From Tupaia tana (lineage: Eukaryota; Chordata; Mammalia; Scandentia; Tupaiidae), in the NCBI GenBank assembly GCA_026018925.1, contig JAKSZU010000013.1, forward strand, positions 82,732,291 to 82,796,290: a stretch of DNA of 64,000 nucleotides, written 5' to 3'. Positions 23,344-33,600 of the stretch are shown here, one piece after another (within the stretch, counting starts at the first letter, position 1; every line of letters starts with the position of its first letter). The translations under genes were made by a program, and so were the position numbers. The notes beneath the pieces are model-generated. The model had not been told where the DNA came from and ran no database searches. It saw only the letters and a program-made list of their open reading frames with translations.

Positions 23344-23493
23344 ATGTAAGTAGATTTTAAAAATACCCCATAGAATTCAGGTAGAATGTGCTCAGATAGC
23401 TTTCTGTGGACCAGTCTTGCTTTTTAGTGATATTTCCTTTGGGTTTCAGGTATGTAGAAGCTAATCATGTGACTGAGTCTGATTAAAGCCTAT

Positions 23494-23663
23494 CGCCATG
23501 CTGCAATCCCTTCTCCTTCATTCTTCTCTTGGGATCTTGGGCACACATGCATGTACACATATGCCCCCCCACGCGAGTTTTAAGCCACCGGGTCTGGGAC
23601 TCAAACCATGGTTGACTACATGGGAGTCCAGCAATGTAACCATTACACCATCTGCTGGTCCCA
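23494..23663 (-). mobile_element. tRNA-derived SINE, long type, 3'-truncated copy
   Basis: Only the half nearest the tRNA head remains: GCCATGCTGCAATCCCTTCT through CATCTGCTGGTCCC. There is no T-run or GCAAAAACCTCT end. Confidence 0.85.
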
Positions 23664-24018
23664 CTGCCATCGCCTTTAAGTGTTTTCTTTCCCACTTTGG
23701 AAAAATCTTTCTAAGAATTTTAAAGTATACTAATTACAAGAACAGGCAGGATTTGCAGATTGCTTTACCAGCATGAAATCTTGTTTTTCTTGGCTAATAT
23801 CTGAAACTGTGACATTATTCCATAGGAAGATAAACGTTATTTTGCAGAGATAACCTCTTGTATGGACCAAAAAGTACTTGTTGATGAAGTATCTTTAAAA
23901 TTACTAAACAAGCAAAAATATTTGTTTGCTATGCTTATTTTTCTGTATTTGTTGACACATTAAATTCTTACAAAACAAAACAAAACAAAACAAAGCCTAT
24001 CCTAAAGTCAACACACAC

Positions 24019-24192
24019 GTTTGCAGAGAGGAGTGGGTTGGCCCCAAGTTCCATTTTCAGTGCAGTGTGCCTCCGGTGACCCTTCAAGACTGTAGCCTCT
24101 GTGGCAGGAAAATAGCACACTGAGTCCAGCTGTAGTGTTTTCAATTTCAGCCTTTCCATTCAGAAACCCCAGTGGAGCTTCACACCTGGTTT
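24019..24192 (-). CDS. SVEP1: SVEP1 exon encoding a CCP domain, with a weak donor
   Basis: Minus strand, acceptor ttctttttag at 24193. The 174 bp encode [20 protein letters not shown], then [13 protein letters not shown] and [17 protein letters not shown], a full sushi domain. Phase 1 at both ends. The donor is C|GTGTGTGTTG, which lacks the usual A at +3/+4 and G at +5. The next exon (21513-21689) begins in the matching phase, so this site is very probably used. Confidence 0.95.
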
Positions 24193-24424
24193 CTAAAAAG
24201 AACAAAAGCCTCATATTAAATTTATTTTCAAACTCTTTTTCCTTCTTTTGCGACAATTGCTAAAGGTACTTAAAGCAACATAAAAAATAATTACCGCTTA
24301 CTCGTGTGTGAGGCATAATAAGACTTATTAAAAGAAGAAAAATAGCATTTGTAAATAGTACATTAATACGTTCGGGCAATTTAAGATTGCTATGTGGTCA
24401 GATCGACTCCGCCTGTCTTTACGC

Positions 24425-24660
24425 ACAGTCATACATTGATTGACAATGGGGAAACATTCTAAGAAACTTGTGAGGCAATAACGTTATTCTGCAAAGATCA
24501 TAAGAGTACATTTACACAAGCCTGGATGGTACTACATGGTGAGGCTCTATGGTGTATGTAGCCTACTGTATCCTCATGGGATCACCATGGTGTATGTGGT
24601 CTATTGGCTGAAACATCATTATGCAGCACAGGACTATATATTAGACTATATATTAATAAT
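24425..24660. repeat. Unassigned old repeat with inverted ends (DNA-transposon-like)
   Basis: 'acattgattgacaatgggga' at the left and 'gaaacatcattatgcagcac' at the right look like remnants of inverted termini. The centre has 'gtacatttacacaagcctgg' and 'tagcctactgtatcctcatg'. It resembles an old eutherian repeat I cannot name with confidence. Confidence 0.45.
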
Positions 24661-24954
24661 GCTACAGATCGTGGGGGCTATAGAAGAGCAAGTGGGCAGA
24701 AGAAAAAAGAACCTCAGTTAACTTCCTATATAATATCACATGTATTATCACATGAGAGTTGCTCAGATAAAATACAGGATGCCCAGCTAAATTTGAGTAT
24801 CAGAGCAATCATAACTAAAATTTGAGTACAAATACCCATCAAATATTGCATGGGAAAGTTTATATTAAAAAGTTATGTTTGATCTGAAATTTACATCCAA
24901 CTGGGTGTCCTGTATGTATTTTTGGCCTAAATCTGACCACTCTACTTGTAACTC

Positions 24955-25035
24955 TGAGATGATCTCTTTTAACTGTTGAGGAAAAGTGAAGCTCAGAGAA
25001 GTTCAATAACTTAGTCAAGGCCATATTGCTATAAG
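24955..25035 (-). repeat. MIR fragment
   Basis: 'aaaagtgaagctcagagaag' followed by 'taacttagtcaaggccatat' is antisense MIR core. Confidence 0.6.
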
Positions 25036-25324
25036 AAGAGATAAAGAATATAAATTTTTGTGAAGGTGAAACAAAATAGGGAAGTATAAAAAAAACAGGA
25101 AACCGTGAGTTTCACAAAAATTAGAACGTGGATTTTTTTTTATGCAGCGTTGGAGGGATATGTAGTTATGAAGAATAATTTTGATTATCGAGTAGTTACA
25201 AAGAATAGTTTTGCATCAGTGAAAAATGTTATTAGTAGGAATCAGAAGAATCATCCTTTCTAGAACCTTACAAAGTGGGCTTGAGTTTTAATGTAGTAAT
25301 TTTTATGAAGGTAGAGAATATCAT

Positions 25325-25500
25325 TTCTAAACTAGTGTTTCTCAATTTGGGCTGCCCATTAAAGTTCCTGGGAAATATTTACACCCTTTTCTAGATCAAA
25401 TGTATTGAAATCTCTATACTGTGGTATAGCTCTTGGTATTTTATTAAAAGAAATCCAAGTGATTCTAAAGCACACTGAGAGTTGAGAGTCCCTGGGTTAG
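25325..25500 (+). repeat. hAT-Charlie type (MER5-like) fragment
   Basis: Starts with 'agtgtttctcaatttgggct', a common hAT-Charlie terminus, and ends near 'aatccaagtgattctaaagc'. Diverged. Confidence 0.5.
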
Positions 25501-25554
25501 AAGCTGATGGATTTCTTTGGGCTTCTTCAGCCTGGAAAGTTTGTTTTGTTTTAA

Positions 25555-25836
25555 TTGTCAGAGGGCACTCACCAGGAGAGAGAGAGGAGAGAAAACGAGA
25601 AGAGAGGAGAAAGAGAAAGGAAGAAAGGAAGGACGGAAGGAGGGAAGGAACCCGCAATGGGATGTGATCATGGTGCGATCCTTTTTCTTCCATTTTCCTT
25701 CCCATGAGGGCTTGGAGCACTCACACATGCCTGGCATGTTTATTAAACCGCCAGGGCTAAGATCTGAACTGTAGATGACTGTGTGGGATCTAGCTTCCTA
25801 TGTGCAGCACTTTAACCACGGTACTATGGGGTGCCC
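25555..25836 (-). mobile_element. tRNA-derived SINE, older relative, with GGAA/GAAA tract
   Basis: GGGCACTCACCAGGAGAGAG start, a long purine tract at 25575-25650, CCAGGGCTAAGATCTGAACT and TTTAACCACGGTACTATGGG end. Confidence 0.75.
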
Positions 25837-26097
25837 AGATTCTGAAATTTGAACAAATCCCAGGTGCAACTGGTGCTGATAGTCTGTAGGCCACACTGAC
25901 AATCATAGGTCTAGGCAATCCTGATGACTAGTATGGGCTTCCCTAAACTCTTAAGAGAAGACAGATAACAACATACTGGATAATTTAGTAAAGATCTTAA
26001 GGATGTATGTAAGGATGAAAGGATCTTACAGATCAGGTTGTTCAGTACAAGCATTTTTCTGCTCATAAATATTTGTATTTTTATAAATATGCCTAAG

Positions 26098-26349
26098 AGG
26101 GACCAGCAGCTAGTGTAATGGCTATGTCGCTGGACTTCCATGTAGTTGACTGCAGTTCGAGTCCCAGACCCGGTAGCTTAAACTCACGCAGGGCGCATGT
26201 GCGTTTGTGCCAAAGATCCTGAGAGGAGAATGGAGGAGAAGGGATTACACTGTGGCCAACCCCCTGGGGGGTGATTTCTCTCTGTCTGTCTCTGTCTTTC
26301 TGGCAGGCGCATGCACATTATAGCAAAAACCTCTCCCCCCCCAAAAAAA
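26098..26349 (+). mobile_element. tRNA-derived SINE, long type
   Basis: GGGACCAGCAGCTAGTGTAA head to GCAAAAACCTCTCCCCCCCC and A-tail. TSD aaatatgccta on both sides. Confidence 0.93.
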
Positions 26350-26561
26350 AATATGCCTAGGAAAAAAGTACATAATAAAAGATATCAAAGTATCGATAGT
26401 TTTTATCCTGAGTGGTAAAATTGATGTTGTTTTCTTTTTGTTTATATGTATTATCTAATTTCTTGCAAATAACTCATATGACTTATTTAATAATTTAAAA
26501 AGAAAAAGAAAAGAAAACCACAGGAATAATAGGATATAGAGTATAACAGGATATAGACTTT

Positions 26562-26747
26562 CATTTTTTTAAAATAATTACTTTATTTAACTTTATTTAT
26601 ATTTAATTTGACCAGAGAGGGACAGAGTGAGAGAGAGAAAGAGAGGGAAAGTGAGAAAGTAAGCCGCCAAGTCCGGGATTCTAACCGCGGTGGGTCGGCC
26701 ATGTGGGAGTCCAGCATCCCCAACCACCACTCCACCTGCTGGCCCTA
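26562..26747 (-). mobile_element. tRNA-derived SINE, short type
   Basis: TTTAATTTGACCAGAGAGGG start and CCACCTGCTGGCCC end. The TSD tatagacttt is at 26552-26561 and 26749-26758. Confidence 0.92.
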
Positions 26748-26759
26748 CTATAGACTTTT

Positions 26760-27194
26760 TTATTCTATCTCATATTTCTGAGATAAAAAAATATGCAACC
26801 CATTGTCCTTATAGTTTGAATTAAACCTGCTACAAAACTAAAGCAATCCCATCACCAACACTACGCAGGTTTCCAGTGCCAGACACCTGTATTTCCTTTT
26901 CACCACCCCCCCACCCCCCGCCGCTTCCTCTGTGCAGACATACACAAAGTTTTTGATCATGAGCAATTGAGATTTCTTAAAAAATACTATTATTACAAAT
27001 GCCCGAAGTCCTAAATAGATGATTTGTTTCTGTGACTTGAGATGTTACTCAATATTTAAAAGTGTTTCTATATAGAATTTATACATGTTTTTGTGAATTA
27101 AGTACAGTTAATATTCTCTACTGAGTTTCAATCATCCCTTAAAAGATTTAGGATTATATACACACAAAATCAGCTAATTTCTCTGTCCTATAAA
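26760..27194. other. Intron sequence, no feature recognised
   Basis: It holds a C-rich stretch at 26904-26922. No repeat family was recognised. Confidence 0.4.
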
Positions 27195-27385
27195 GTATGG
27201 TTGACATGACAGTGATCAAGTATTCAAGGATCTGGAGTTCTGGTGCCAGCTTGGCCACTAGCTTGATTTCTGTTACCGGGAAGATCATTTTGCTTCTCCT
27301 AATCCTCACTCATTTTTCATTCAAAGGGGCTGGATTAGATAATCTAAAAGATCCCTTCCAGTTTGGAAATTTGATGACCTCCAGA
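27195..27385 (+). repeat. MIR-type fragment
   Basis: 'ctggagttctggtgccagct' near the start and 'gggctggattagataatcta' followed by 'agatcccttccagtttgg' near the end follow the order of MIR elements. Confidence 0.55.
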
Positions 27386-27418
27386 AGTATTATCATGATG
27401 AAAAATATTTTGCATTTT

Positions 27419-27585
27419 GGGGTTGGTAGGTGGCATAGTGGTTAAAGGCACTGGACTCCCATATGGCTGACTGTGGTTCAAGTCTAGGACCTGGAGGCTT
27501 GCTTTCTCACTCCTCCCCCTGCCCCGATCAGAATTAAAAAAAGAAAAAAGGATAATAAAGAAAGTTAAATAAAATAATTAAAATA
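27419..27585 (+). mobile_element. tRNA-derived SINE, short type
   Basis: GGGGTTGGTAGGTGGCATAG head, GGTTCAAGTCTAGGACCTGG B-box region, and TAAATAAAATAATTAAAATA tail. Confidence 0.88.
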
Positions 27586-27591
27586 TTTTTA

Positions 27592-27748
27592 TTAAATTTT
27601 ATTTTATTCATTTATTTTAATTTGACCAGAGTGGGAGAGAGAGAGAGAGAAAGAAAATGAGAAAGCAAACCGCCATGTCTGGAATTCGAACCACGGTCGG
27701 CCATGTGGGAGTCCAGCTACCTTAACCACCATGTTACCTGCTGGCCCC
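27592..27748 (-). mobile_element. tRNA-derived SINE, short type, inverted beside the previous copy
   Basis: TTTAATTTGACCAGAGTGGG start and TTACCTGCTGGCCCC end. Flanks containing taaaataatta on both sides show that it inserted in the tail of the SINE at 27419. The two are tail to tail and could pair in RNA. Confidence 0.9.
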
Positions 27749-28301
27749 ATAAAATAATTATTAAAAGAAGTGTGCTTTTGACAAAGGAAGCACATGGACC
27801 ATATTCTGGGATATGTTACCCAATAAACTTGGCTATTCTCATAAAGTGAGTTAATATAAAATTTTCTGAACAATATAAATATTTGTTTATGTGATATATG
27901 TACCAACAGCAGTTTAAAAAGATATCAGTATTAACGAGGGCAGTCACAGAAAACAATAGCTCTAAGCCTTCCAACTTATAATTATTTAGAAAAAAACCCC
28001 ACAAAAATGCAAATAAACAATAGTTAACTTGTTTCTAAACAAAGTATTTGTCATTCTGCAGTAAGTAATCTTGTGCTCTATTCTTGTTTAATCATTAGTT
28101 TCTATGAAAGTGTTGACCCTTTTATTGGTTTGGTGCCCTGGAACAGAAGCCCACTGAAAGTTCTCATACAGTATATGGAATAGGCTTCAAATGTTTAAAA
28201 AAAAATCCCCAAACTGATCTTTTATAAGGAAAATGTTGCCATGTTGTTATATTTTGATCCATAGTATCATTTTCAGGCGAGCTCAGTGTCATTTAACTTA
28301 C

Positions 28302-28365
28302 TTTTGCATGTTGCCACCTCTCCACTCCACTGTCCGTCCTCCTGACAGACGCGTTGGCTGTTCCC
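28302..28365 (-). CDS. SVEP1: SVEP1 64-bp exon encoding the second half of a CCP domain
   Basis: Minus strand, acceptor ttgattcctag at 28366, donor GTAAGT after 28302. It encodes GNSQRVCQEDGQWSGEVATC plus K and one extra base. This completes the sushi domain started by the exon at 37412-37567, so this CCP is split by an intron. Phases fit both neighbours (0 in, 1 out). It has no stop in frame, and the C-W-C pattern of the CCP end is intact. A histone pseudogene was inserted about 70 bp upstream of its acceptor. Confidence 0.94.
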
Positions 28366-28434
28366 CTAGGAATCAATGGAGGAAAGTCATCAATAAGACT
28401 AACTGTATAACAATGAGGGAGTACTTACGACACT

Positions 28435-29715
28435 TCGCATGCCCCGTCGCTCTCCAACGCCAGCGCCGCCTCTAGCTCGCCCAGCTCCAGCTGAAGAAGG
28501 GGAGTAAGTGAGGAGGTCTCTTTATCATGGCTCCTACAAAGCAGCACCCAGGAAGCAACTGGCTACAAAAGCCGCTCGCAAGAGTGCGCCCTCTACTGGA
28601 AGGGGTGAAGAAACCTCATCGTTACAGGCCTGGTACTGTGGCACTCCGTGAAATTAGACGTTATCAGAAGTCCACTGAACTTCTGATCCACAAACTTCCT
28701 TTCCAGCATCTGGTGCGAGAAATTGCTCAGGATTTCAAAACAGATCTGCTCTTCCAGAGCGCAGCTATTGGTGCTTTGCAGGAGGCAAGCGAGGCCTACT
28801 TGGCCTTTTCGAAGATACCAACCTGTGTGCTATCCATGCCAAACGTGTAACAATAATGCCAAAAGACATCCAGGTAGCACACAGTATACGTGGAGAACGT
28901 GCTTAAGAATCCACTATGATGGGGGGAACCAGCAGTTAGCGTAATGGCTATGTCGCTGGACTCCCATGTAGTCGACTGCAGTTGGCGTCCTGGACCCGGT
29001 GGCTTAAAACTCACGCCGGGCGCGTGTGCGTGCGTGCGTGCCCAAGATCCCGAGAGGAGAATGGAGGAGAAGGGATTGCGGTGTGACCATCTCCCCTGGG
29101 GGGTGATTTCTCGCTTTCTGTCTCTATGTCTCTCTCTGTCTGGCTGGTGAGCGCACGTGCCCTATAGCGAAAACCTCTTTAAAAAAAAAAAAAAAGAATC
29201 CACTATGATGGGAAACATTTCATTCTCAAAAAAAAAAATTTTTTTTCTCTTCTTCCTGTTATTGGTAATTCTGAATGTTAGATTTTTTTTCCATGGGGTC
29301 AAAAGGTACCTAAGTATATGATTGCAAGTGGAAAATAGGGGACAGAAATTGGGTATTGGCAGTTTTTCCATTTTCATTTGTGTGTGGATTTTTAATATAA
29401 ATGCGGGGATGTAAAGCATTAATGCAAGTCAAAATGTTTCAGTGAACAAGTTTCAGCAGTTCAACTTTATAACGATTATAAATAAACCTGTTAAATTTTT
29501 CTGGACAATGCCAGCATTTGGATTTTTTAAAAACAAGTAAATTTATTATTGATGGCAACTAAATGGTGTTTGTAGCATTTTTATCATACAGTAGATACCA
29601 TCCATTCACTATACTTTTCTGAGTTGTCCTACATGCAAGTACATGTTTTTAATGTTGTCTGTCTTCTGTGCTGTTCCTGTAAGTTTGCTATTAAAATACA
29701 TTAAACTACATTAAA
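28435..29715 (+). pseudogene. H3-3A: Processed pseudogene of histone H3.3 (H3-3A), interrupted by a SINE
   Basis: This is an intronless copy of an H3.3 mRNA, with 5'UTR, coding part from ATG 28527, long 3'UTR and a loss of similarity after ATTAAACTACATTAAAATAA. The coding part starts MAPTKQ instead of MARTKQ. It then lacks about 26-27 bp (ARKSTGG region) and shifts frame. Later stretches such as [20 protein letters not shown] and [20 protein letters not shown] are recognisable. A short deletion near the SEAYL codons shifts the frame again. The 3'UTR matches the H3-3A type. A SINE with a 19-bp TSD interrupts it just after the old stop region. It cannot encode a working histone. Confidence 0.95.
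28924..29193 (+). mobile_element. tRNA-derived SINE, long type (young), inside the H3-3A pseudogene
   Basis: GGAACCAGCAGTTAGCGTAA head to the A-tail, CpG-rich body. The perfect 19-bp TSD aagaatccactatgatggg is at 28905-28923 and 29194-29212. It is therefore younger than the pseudogene. Confidence 0.97.
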
Positions 29716-29936
29716 ATAAAAGACACTGTGCATTGGAATGCAAAATAAATACATTAAATAAATAGAGTTGAAGGAGGTTAGACATTCAAGAATAGTGTCA
29801 TCAAATGATTTCAAAATCCATACCCGGCAGACTAGTATAATTAAAGTACAGACTTTGCTTGGCCTTCTATTTTCATTAACGACTAATTATAATTTGTATC
29901 AAAACTGACAAAGACTGTGGTAGAAATGACAAAGAG

Positions 29937-30090
29937 GGGCATGGTGGCGCCCGCCCTCTGGCAAAAACCTATGGAGGCTGGAGGATTGCGGTTTTGAGTC
30001 CATCTCTCTCTCTCTCTCTGTCTCCCTCAATGCGCACGATTTTTTGGGGCCTTGTGGTTTGGTTGGTTAAAGCACCTGTCTAGTAAACAG
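29937..30090 (+). mobile_element. Tailless chimeric insertion: 7SL-like head plus tRNA-Thr 5' half
   Basis: 154 bp between perfect 14-bp direct repeats gaaatgacaaagag (29923-29936 and 30091-30104). The left part, GGGCATGGTGGCGCCCGCCC then GGAGGCTGGAGGATTGCGG and TTGAGTCCA, resembles the 5' domain of 7SL RNA. A CT tract follows. Then GGCCTTGTGGTTTGGTTGGT through CTAGTAAACAG matches tRNA-Thr(AGT) up to the end of its anticodon stem. There is no A-tail. Confidence 0.8.
30048..30090 (+). pseudogene. tRNA-Thr(AGT) 5'-half pseudogene
   Basis: About 43 bases with the A-box GTGGTTTGGTTGG and anticodon loop CTAGTAA of tRNA-Thr. The T-arm and acceptor 3' strand are absent, so it cannot be a functional tRNA. 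It forms the right part of the insertion at 29937-30090. Confidence 0.75.
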
Positions 30091-30289
30091 GAAATGACAA
30101 AGAGTTATATTTTCTTAGTATATATATAAATAATATTAATTGTACTTTCAATATCTGAGAGGTACACAAGGAATGTGAATTGGTGTTTTTACATCCTTAA
30201 ACATGAAGCTTGCCAAGATACTACAATGGTGCAAGGACTGAAATTTTTCCAACAATGTAAATGATCTAATAAACATAAACTTACCCTGG

Positions 30290-30530
30290 GCCACCTTGGG
30301 GGTTAGTGGTTAAGGTAGCCAGATCCCACATGGCTAACACTGTGGTTTGAGTCCCAAACCCAGTGGCTTGAAAATCACACCTGGTGTGTGTGTGTGTGTG
30401 TGTGTGTGTTCTCAAACTCCAAAGAGGAGCATAAAAGAGAGGGGACTGTGATGTGACTATCCCCCCCTGAAAGAGGGGGGTACCTTCTCTCTCTTTCTTT
30501 GTCTCTCTCTGATGAGAGCACAGGCCCTAC
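30290..30530 (+). mobile_element. tRNA-derived SINE, older relative, with GT microsatellite
   Basis: GGGGGTTAGTGGTTAAGGTA head, TGTGGTTTGAGTCCCAAACC B-box region, (GT)n at 30384-30410, and GATGAGAGCACAGGCCCTAC end. Confidence 0.78.
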
Positions 30531-30850
30531 AGGCTATTTGTGTCCTACAGTTATTATATCAAGATTACTGCTGATTCCTGGATATAACTTTTATGTCTTT
30601 CCCCTCCTTCTCTGTTGCTTATCTTTTACTGGAATCATCAGTGTTCCTAAGGATCACTCTTTTCCATGTTTTAAGCTCCTAATCTACTCTAGAATAATAA
30701 AATAAAATAAAGCTATAGCATTACATATTTTAAAAAAAAGATTATATTCTAAGTAATGTCTTAAGTATTCTGACTCTATATCAAGTGAAGGAAGTACAGC
30801 ACATGGGTTTTGTGACTTTTTTTAATTGCTCAGAGCCCTTTGGGTATCTT

Positions 30851-31123
30851 TTTTTTTTTTTTTTTGGAGAGGTTTTTTTTGCTATAGGGCGCGTGCGCTC
30901 GCCAGACAGACAGAGAGAGACATAGAGACAGAAAGCGAGAAATCACCCCCCAGGGGGGATGGTCACGCCACAATTCCTTCTCCTCCTTTCTCCTCTCGGG
31001 ATCTTGGGCACGCATGCACACGCGCCCGGCGTGAGTTTTTTAAGCCACCGGGTCCGGGACGCGAACCACGGTCGACTACGTGGGAGTCCAGTGACATAGC
31101 CATTACGCTAACTGCTGGTTCCT
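30851..31123 (-). mobile_element. tRNA-derived SINE, long type (young)
   Basis: Near-consensus copy with intact CpGs (GGCGCGTGCGCTCGCCAGAC). The perfect 18-bp TSD gagccctttgggtatctt is at 30833-30850 and 31124-31141. Confidence 0.97.
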
Positions 31124-31141
31124 GAGCCCTTTGGGTATCTT

Positions 31142-31801
31142 ATTGTCTTGCAGCTCTGTTTCAAATAAGCAAGATTTCTAAAAAGGAGCTATTGTTTTAA
31201 TTTAGGTTTTATCTGAATTGACTAATGTCTTCCTTATTTTCCACTTCAAATGTATTTTCTTTGAGCTCTCTATCATTACTGATCAATTTTTTACCTATAA
31301 AAATTCCCTTGACTCCAGTGAGAGGGTACTACTATTGTCTTGACTTTTCATGAAAATAATTGAATATATACATTTAAAGGTTCTTTTAAAAAGATGTATT
31401 CATTATATTTTTCTTATTGAAAAAGTAGTATGTGTTCATTATTGAAGGTTGGAAAATATAAAAGAAAAATAGAAAGTTTTCCAGGATACTTTGTCTAGAT
31501 AAACTCTGCTGATACCTTGCTGTGTTTTTTCTATGCTTGCATACTTATGTATGCACAGGAAAATACCACAAACCCTTCTAAGTTATAAATTATTTTTTAT
31601 TATTTTTGAGAAAGTAGACAATAAACTTAAAAAACTAGCTCCCTTACCAACTAACATGTTAACTAACTAGCTATTTTGGAACTTCCAGAGTGAACTGTAC
31701 TCTAGTTAATTTTAGTCAATAGTTTAGCCTTTTCCCAGTACTATTTTTTTCTTTGTTCTTTTTAATGATATGAATAAAACATATTCTGTTCTATGTTAAC
31801 T
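31142..31801. other. Intron sequence, possible old repeat
   Basis: Positions 31380-31560 (TATGTGTTCATTATTGAAGG, then GGAAAATATAAAAGAAAAAT) look like an old interspersed repeat that I could not name. The rest is A/T-rich. Confidence 0.35.
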
Positions 31802-31804
31802 TTT

Positions 31805-32062
31805 TTTATTGGGGGAGGTTTTTGCTATAGGGCGCATGCACTTGCCAGACAGACAGAGAGAGACAGAGAGACAGAAAGCAAGAAATCACCCCCCAGGGGG
31901 GATGGCCAAGCCGCAATCCCTTCTCCTCCATTCTCCTCTCGGGATCTTGGGCACGCATGCACACGCGCCCGGTGTGAGTTTAAGCCACTGAGTCTGGGAC
32001 TTGAACCATGGTCGACTACGTGGGAGTCCAGCGACATAGCCATTAAGCTAACTGCTGGTCCC
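31805..32062 (-). mobile_element. tRNA-derived SINE, long type (young)
   Basis: GAGGTTTTTGCTATAGGGCG start and TAACTGCTGGTCCC end. The TSD tctatgttaa is on both sides. Confidence 0.95.
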
Positions 32063-32655
32063 TCTATGTTAATTTTTATCCCAATCAAAATTCAGATACA
32101 TAATCATTAACTATTGACCTTAAAAAAATCAAATACTATCTCTTACTCTCTTCTTAGTAAGTTGCAAAATTTATTATCCTTTTCCTTCTTTCTTTTTCTC
32201 TGTTTCTTTATATACTTACCTTGTTTTTAATGAATTAAGCTAGAGTTTTAGATTAAAATTAGCATTGAGCTTTTCTTTTTTTTTTTTGACCAAATGTATC
32301 TCCTTTTGCAACAATTAGCTTAGATAATTATACTCATCTTTAGTGTTCTAACACCCAGTTTATTGTTCACTAGCAGTAATTTTATAACACACCTGTCTCA
32401 TTTCTGAGTTCTTTATTTTGATTTATCCTTCAATTGGTTGTAATAAATTTTTTCAGGAAGTTTGCCTCTGTAGTAAAATTTTTGAGATTTAGTTTAAAAA
32501 TGTTCACCTCACAGAAATGCCAACTTACTTATATAGAAGAATTTAACATAATTTATGTTAGATGTCCTAATTGCTTTGTCTGATTTTGGTAATAATGCAA
32601 AAACTAGGAAGGATGATAATAAACGGAGCTAATGCATAAGGGGGATATTTGCCAC
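32063..32655. other. Intron sequence, no feature recognised
   Basis: A/T-rich. Nothing assigned. Confidence 0.35.
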
Positions 32656-32815
32656 TTTGATTTACCTCCAGCCATCACAGTCTCTTAGCAAAGGTGGTTA
32701 TCGTATTTCCACTACAAACGCGGTGAAACGGAGGCTCAAAGAGGTTAGGTTAGTTCCCCATCATTAATCCAGCACAGCAGAGAGCTTGTAACATATTTCT
32801 GTCACGACCAAGTCC
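32655..32815 (-). repeat. MIR fragment
   Basis: 'gcggtgaaacggaggctcaa' then 'agaggttaggttagttcccc' is an antisense MIR core. Confidence 0.65.
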
Positions 32816-32829
32816 CTAATCTTTACTAC

Positions 32830-33000
32830 TTTCCCAGTCAGGACCTTTGGCACATGGGATGCTGGTTAAAAATTCAACACCCCAGGACCTATTTGTTTTT
32901 GAAGATCTCAGGCCTAGAAATACATGATTTGTATCTTTTGACAACCTCAGATTATTCACAAACAAGTGGTAAGGAATCAGATTTTGAGAAACACTGAATG
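32830..33000 (-). repeat. hAT-Charlie (MER5-like) fragment
   Basis: The complement begins with CAGTGTTTCTCAAAATCTG and reads into a MER5-type body. It lies head to tail with the next fragment. Confidence 0.5.
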
Positions 33001-33009
33001 ATATCATAG

Positions 33010-33170
33010 AGCAGTAGTTCTCAGTCCTGTCCTGGTTAGAATCACCTCGGGGAATTAAAAAACAAAAGTACTGCTGCCCCTGTCCCAGCTCCAGCCCCAG
33101 CCCTAGCCCCAGAAATACTGAATTAGTTAGTCTAGGGTGAGAACAGCTATTTGCATGAAAAAAAAATACA
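33010..33170 (+). repeat. MER5-like hAT fragment with CCAGCC tract
   Basis: 'gagcagtagttctcagtcct', 'tggttagaatcacctcgggg' and 'aaatactgaattagttagtc' fit MER5. A CCAGCC/CCTAGC short tandem tract lies at 33080-33113. Confidence 0.6.
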
Positions 33171-33179
33171 CTGTCTTAT

Positions 33180-33600
33180 GGAAAAATTAAAACATTTGAA
33201 AACTATGACAGTAGAAAAAACAATATAAGAAACTCCAGTGTAGATATCAACCACTTTACACAGTTAAGTCAATGCCAATCTTGTTTCATCCAAGTCCCAT
33301 GCCCTTCTTACAAACCCACATTATTCTGAAGCAAATCTCAGACATCAAATCATTTCATTGTAATTATTTCAGTATGCTTACACTTATCTCTAAAAGATAA
33401 ATGCACTTAAAAATTACAATCACAATGATCAAACCTTAAAAAGTAGCAATTCCTTAATATTAATAAAATGTCCAGTCAGTATTTAAATGTCCAATTATTA
33501 CATAACTGTTATCATTTATTATCATTACTATTATTTTTACAATTCATTTGAATAAAGACAAAAATAAGGTCTACACACTGAAACTGGTTTATCTGTCTGT
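33180..33600 (-). repeat. L1 3' end, old subfamily
   Basis: 'gtcaatgccaatcttgtttc', 'ttattctgaagcaaatctca' and 'aattccttaatattaataaa' with 'atgtccagtcagtatttaaa' are in the order seen in antisense old L1 tails. Confidence 0.6.

Noticed and set aside
28527..28850. A 107-codon frame on the + strand as a histone gene
   Set aside because: It lacks the N-terminal tail region, shifts frame twice and has an intronless mRNA-like structure. It is a processed pseudogene.
30048..30090. A functional tRNA-Thr gene
   Set aside because: The sequence ends after the anticodon stem. The T-arm with the B-box and the acceptor 3' strand are missing.
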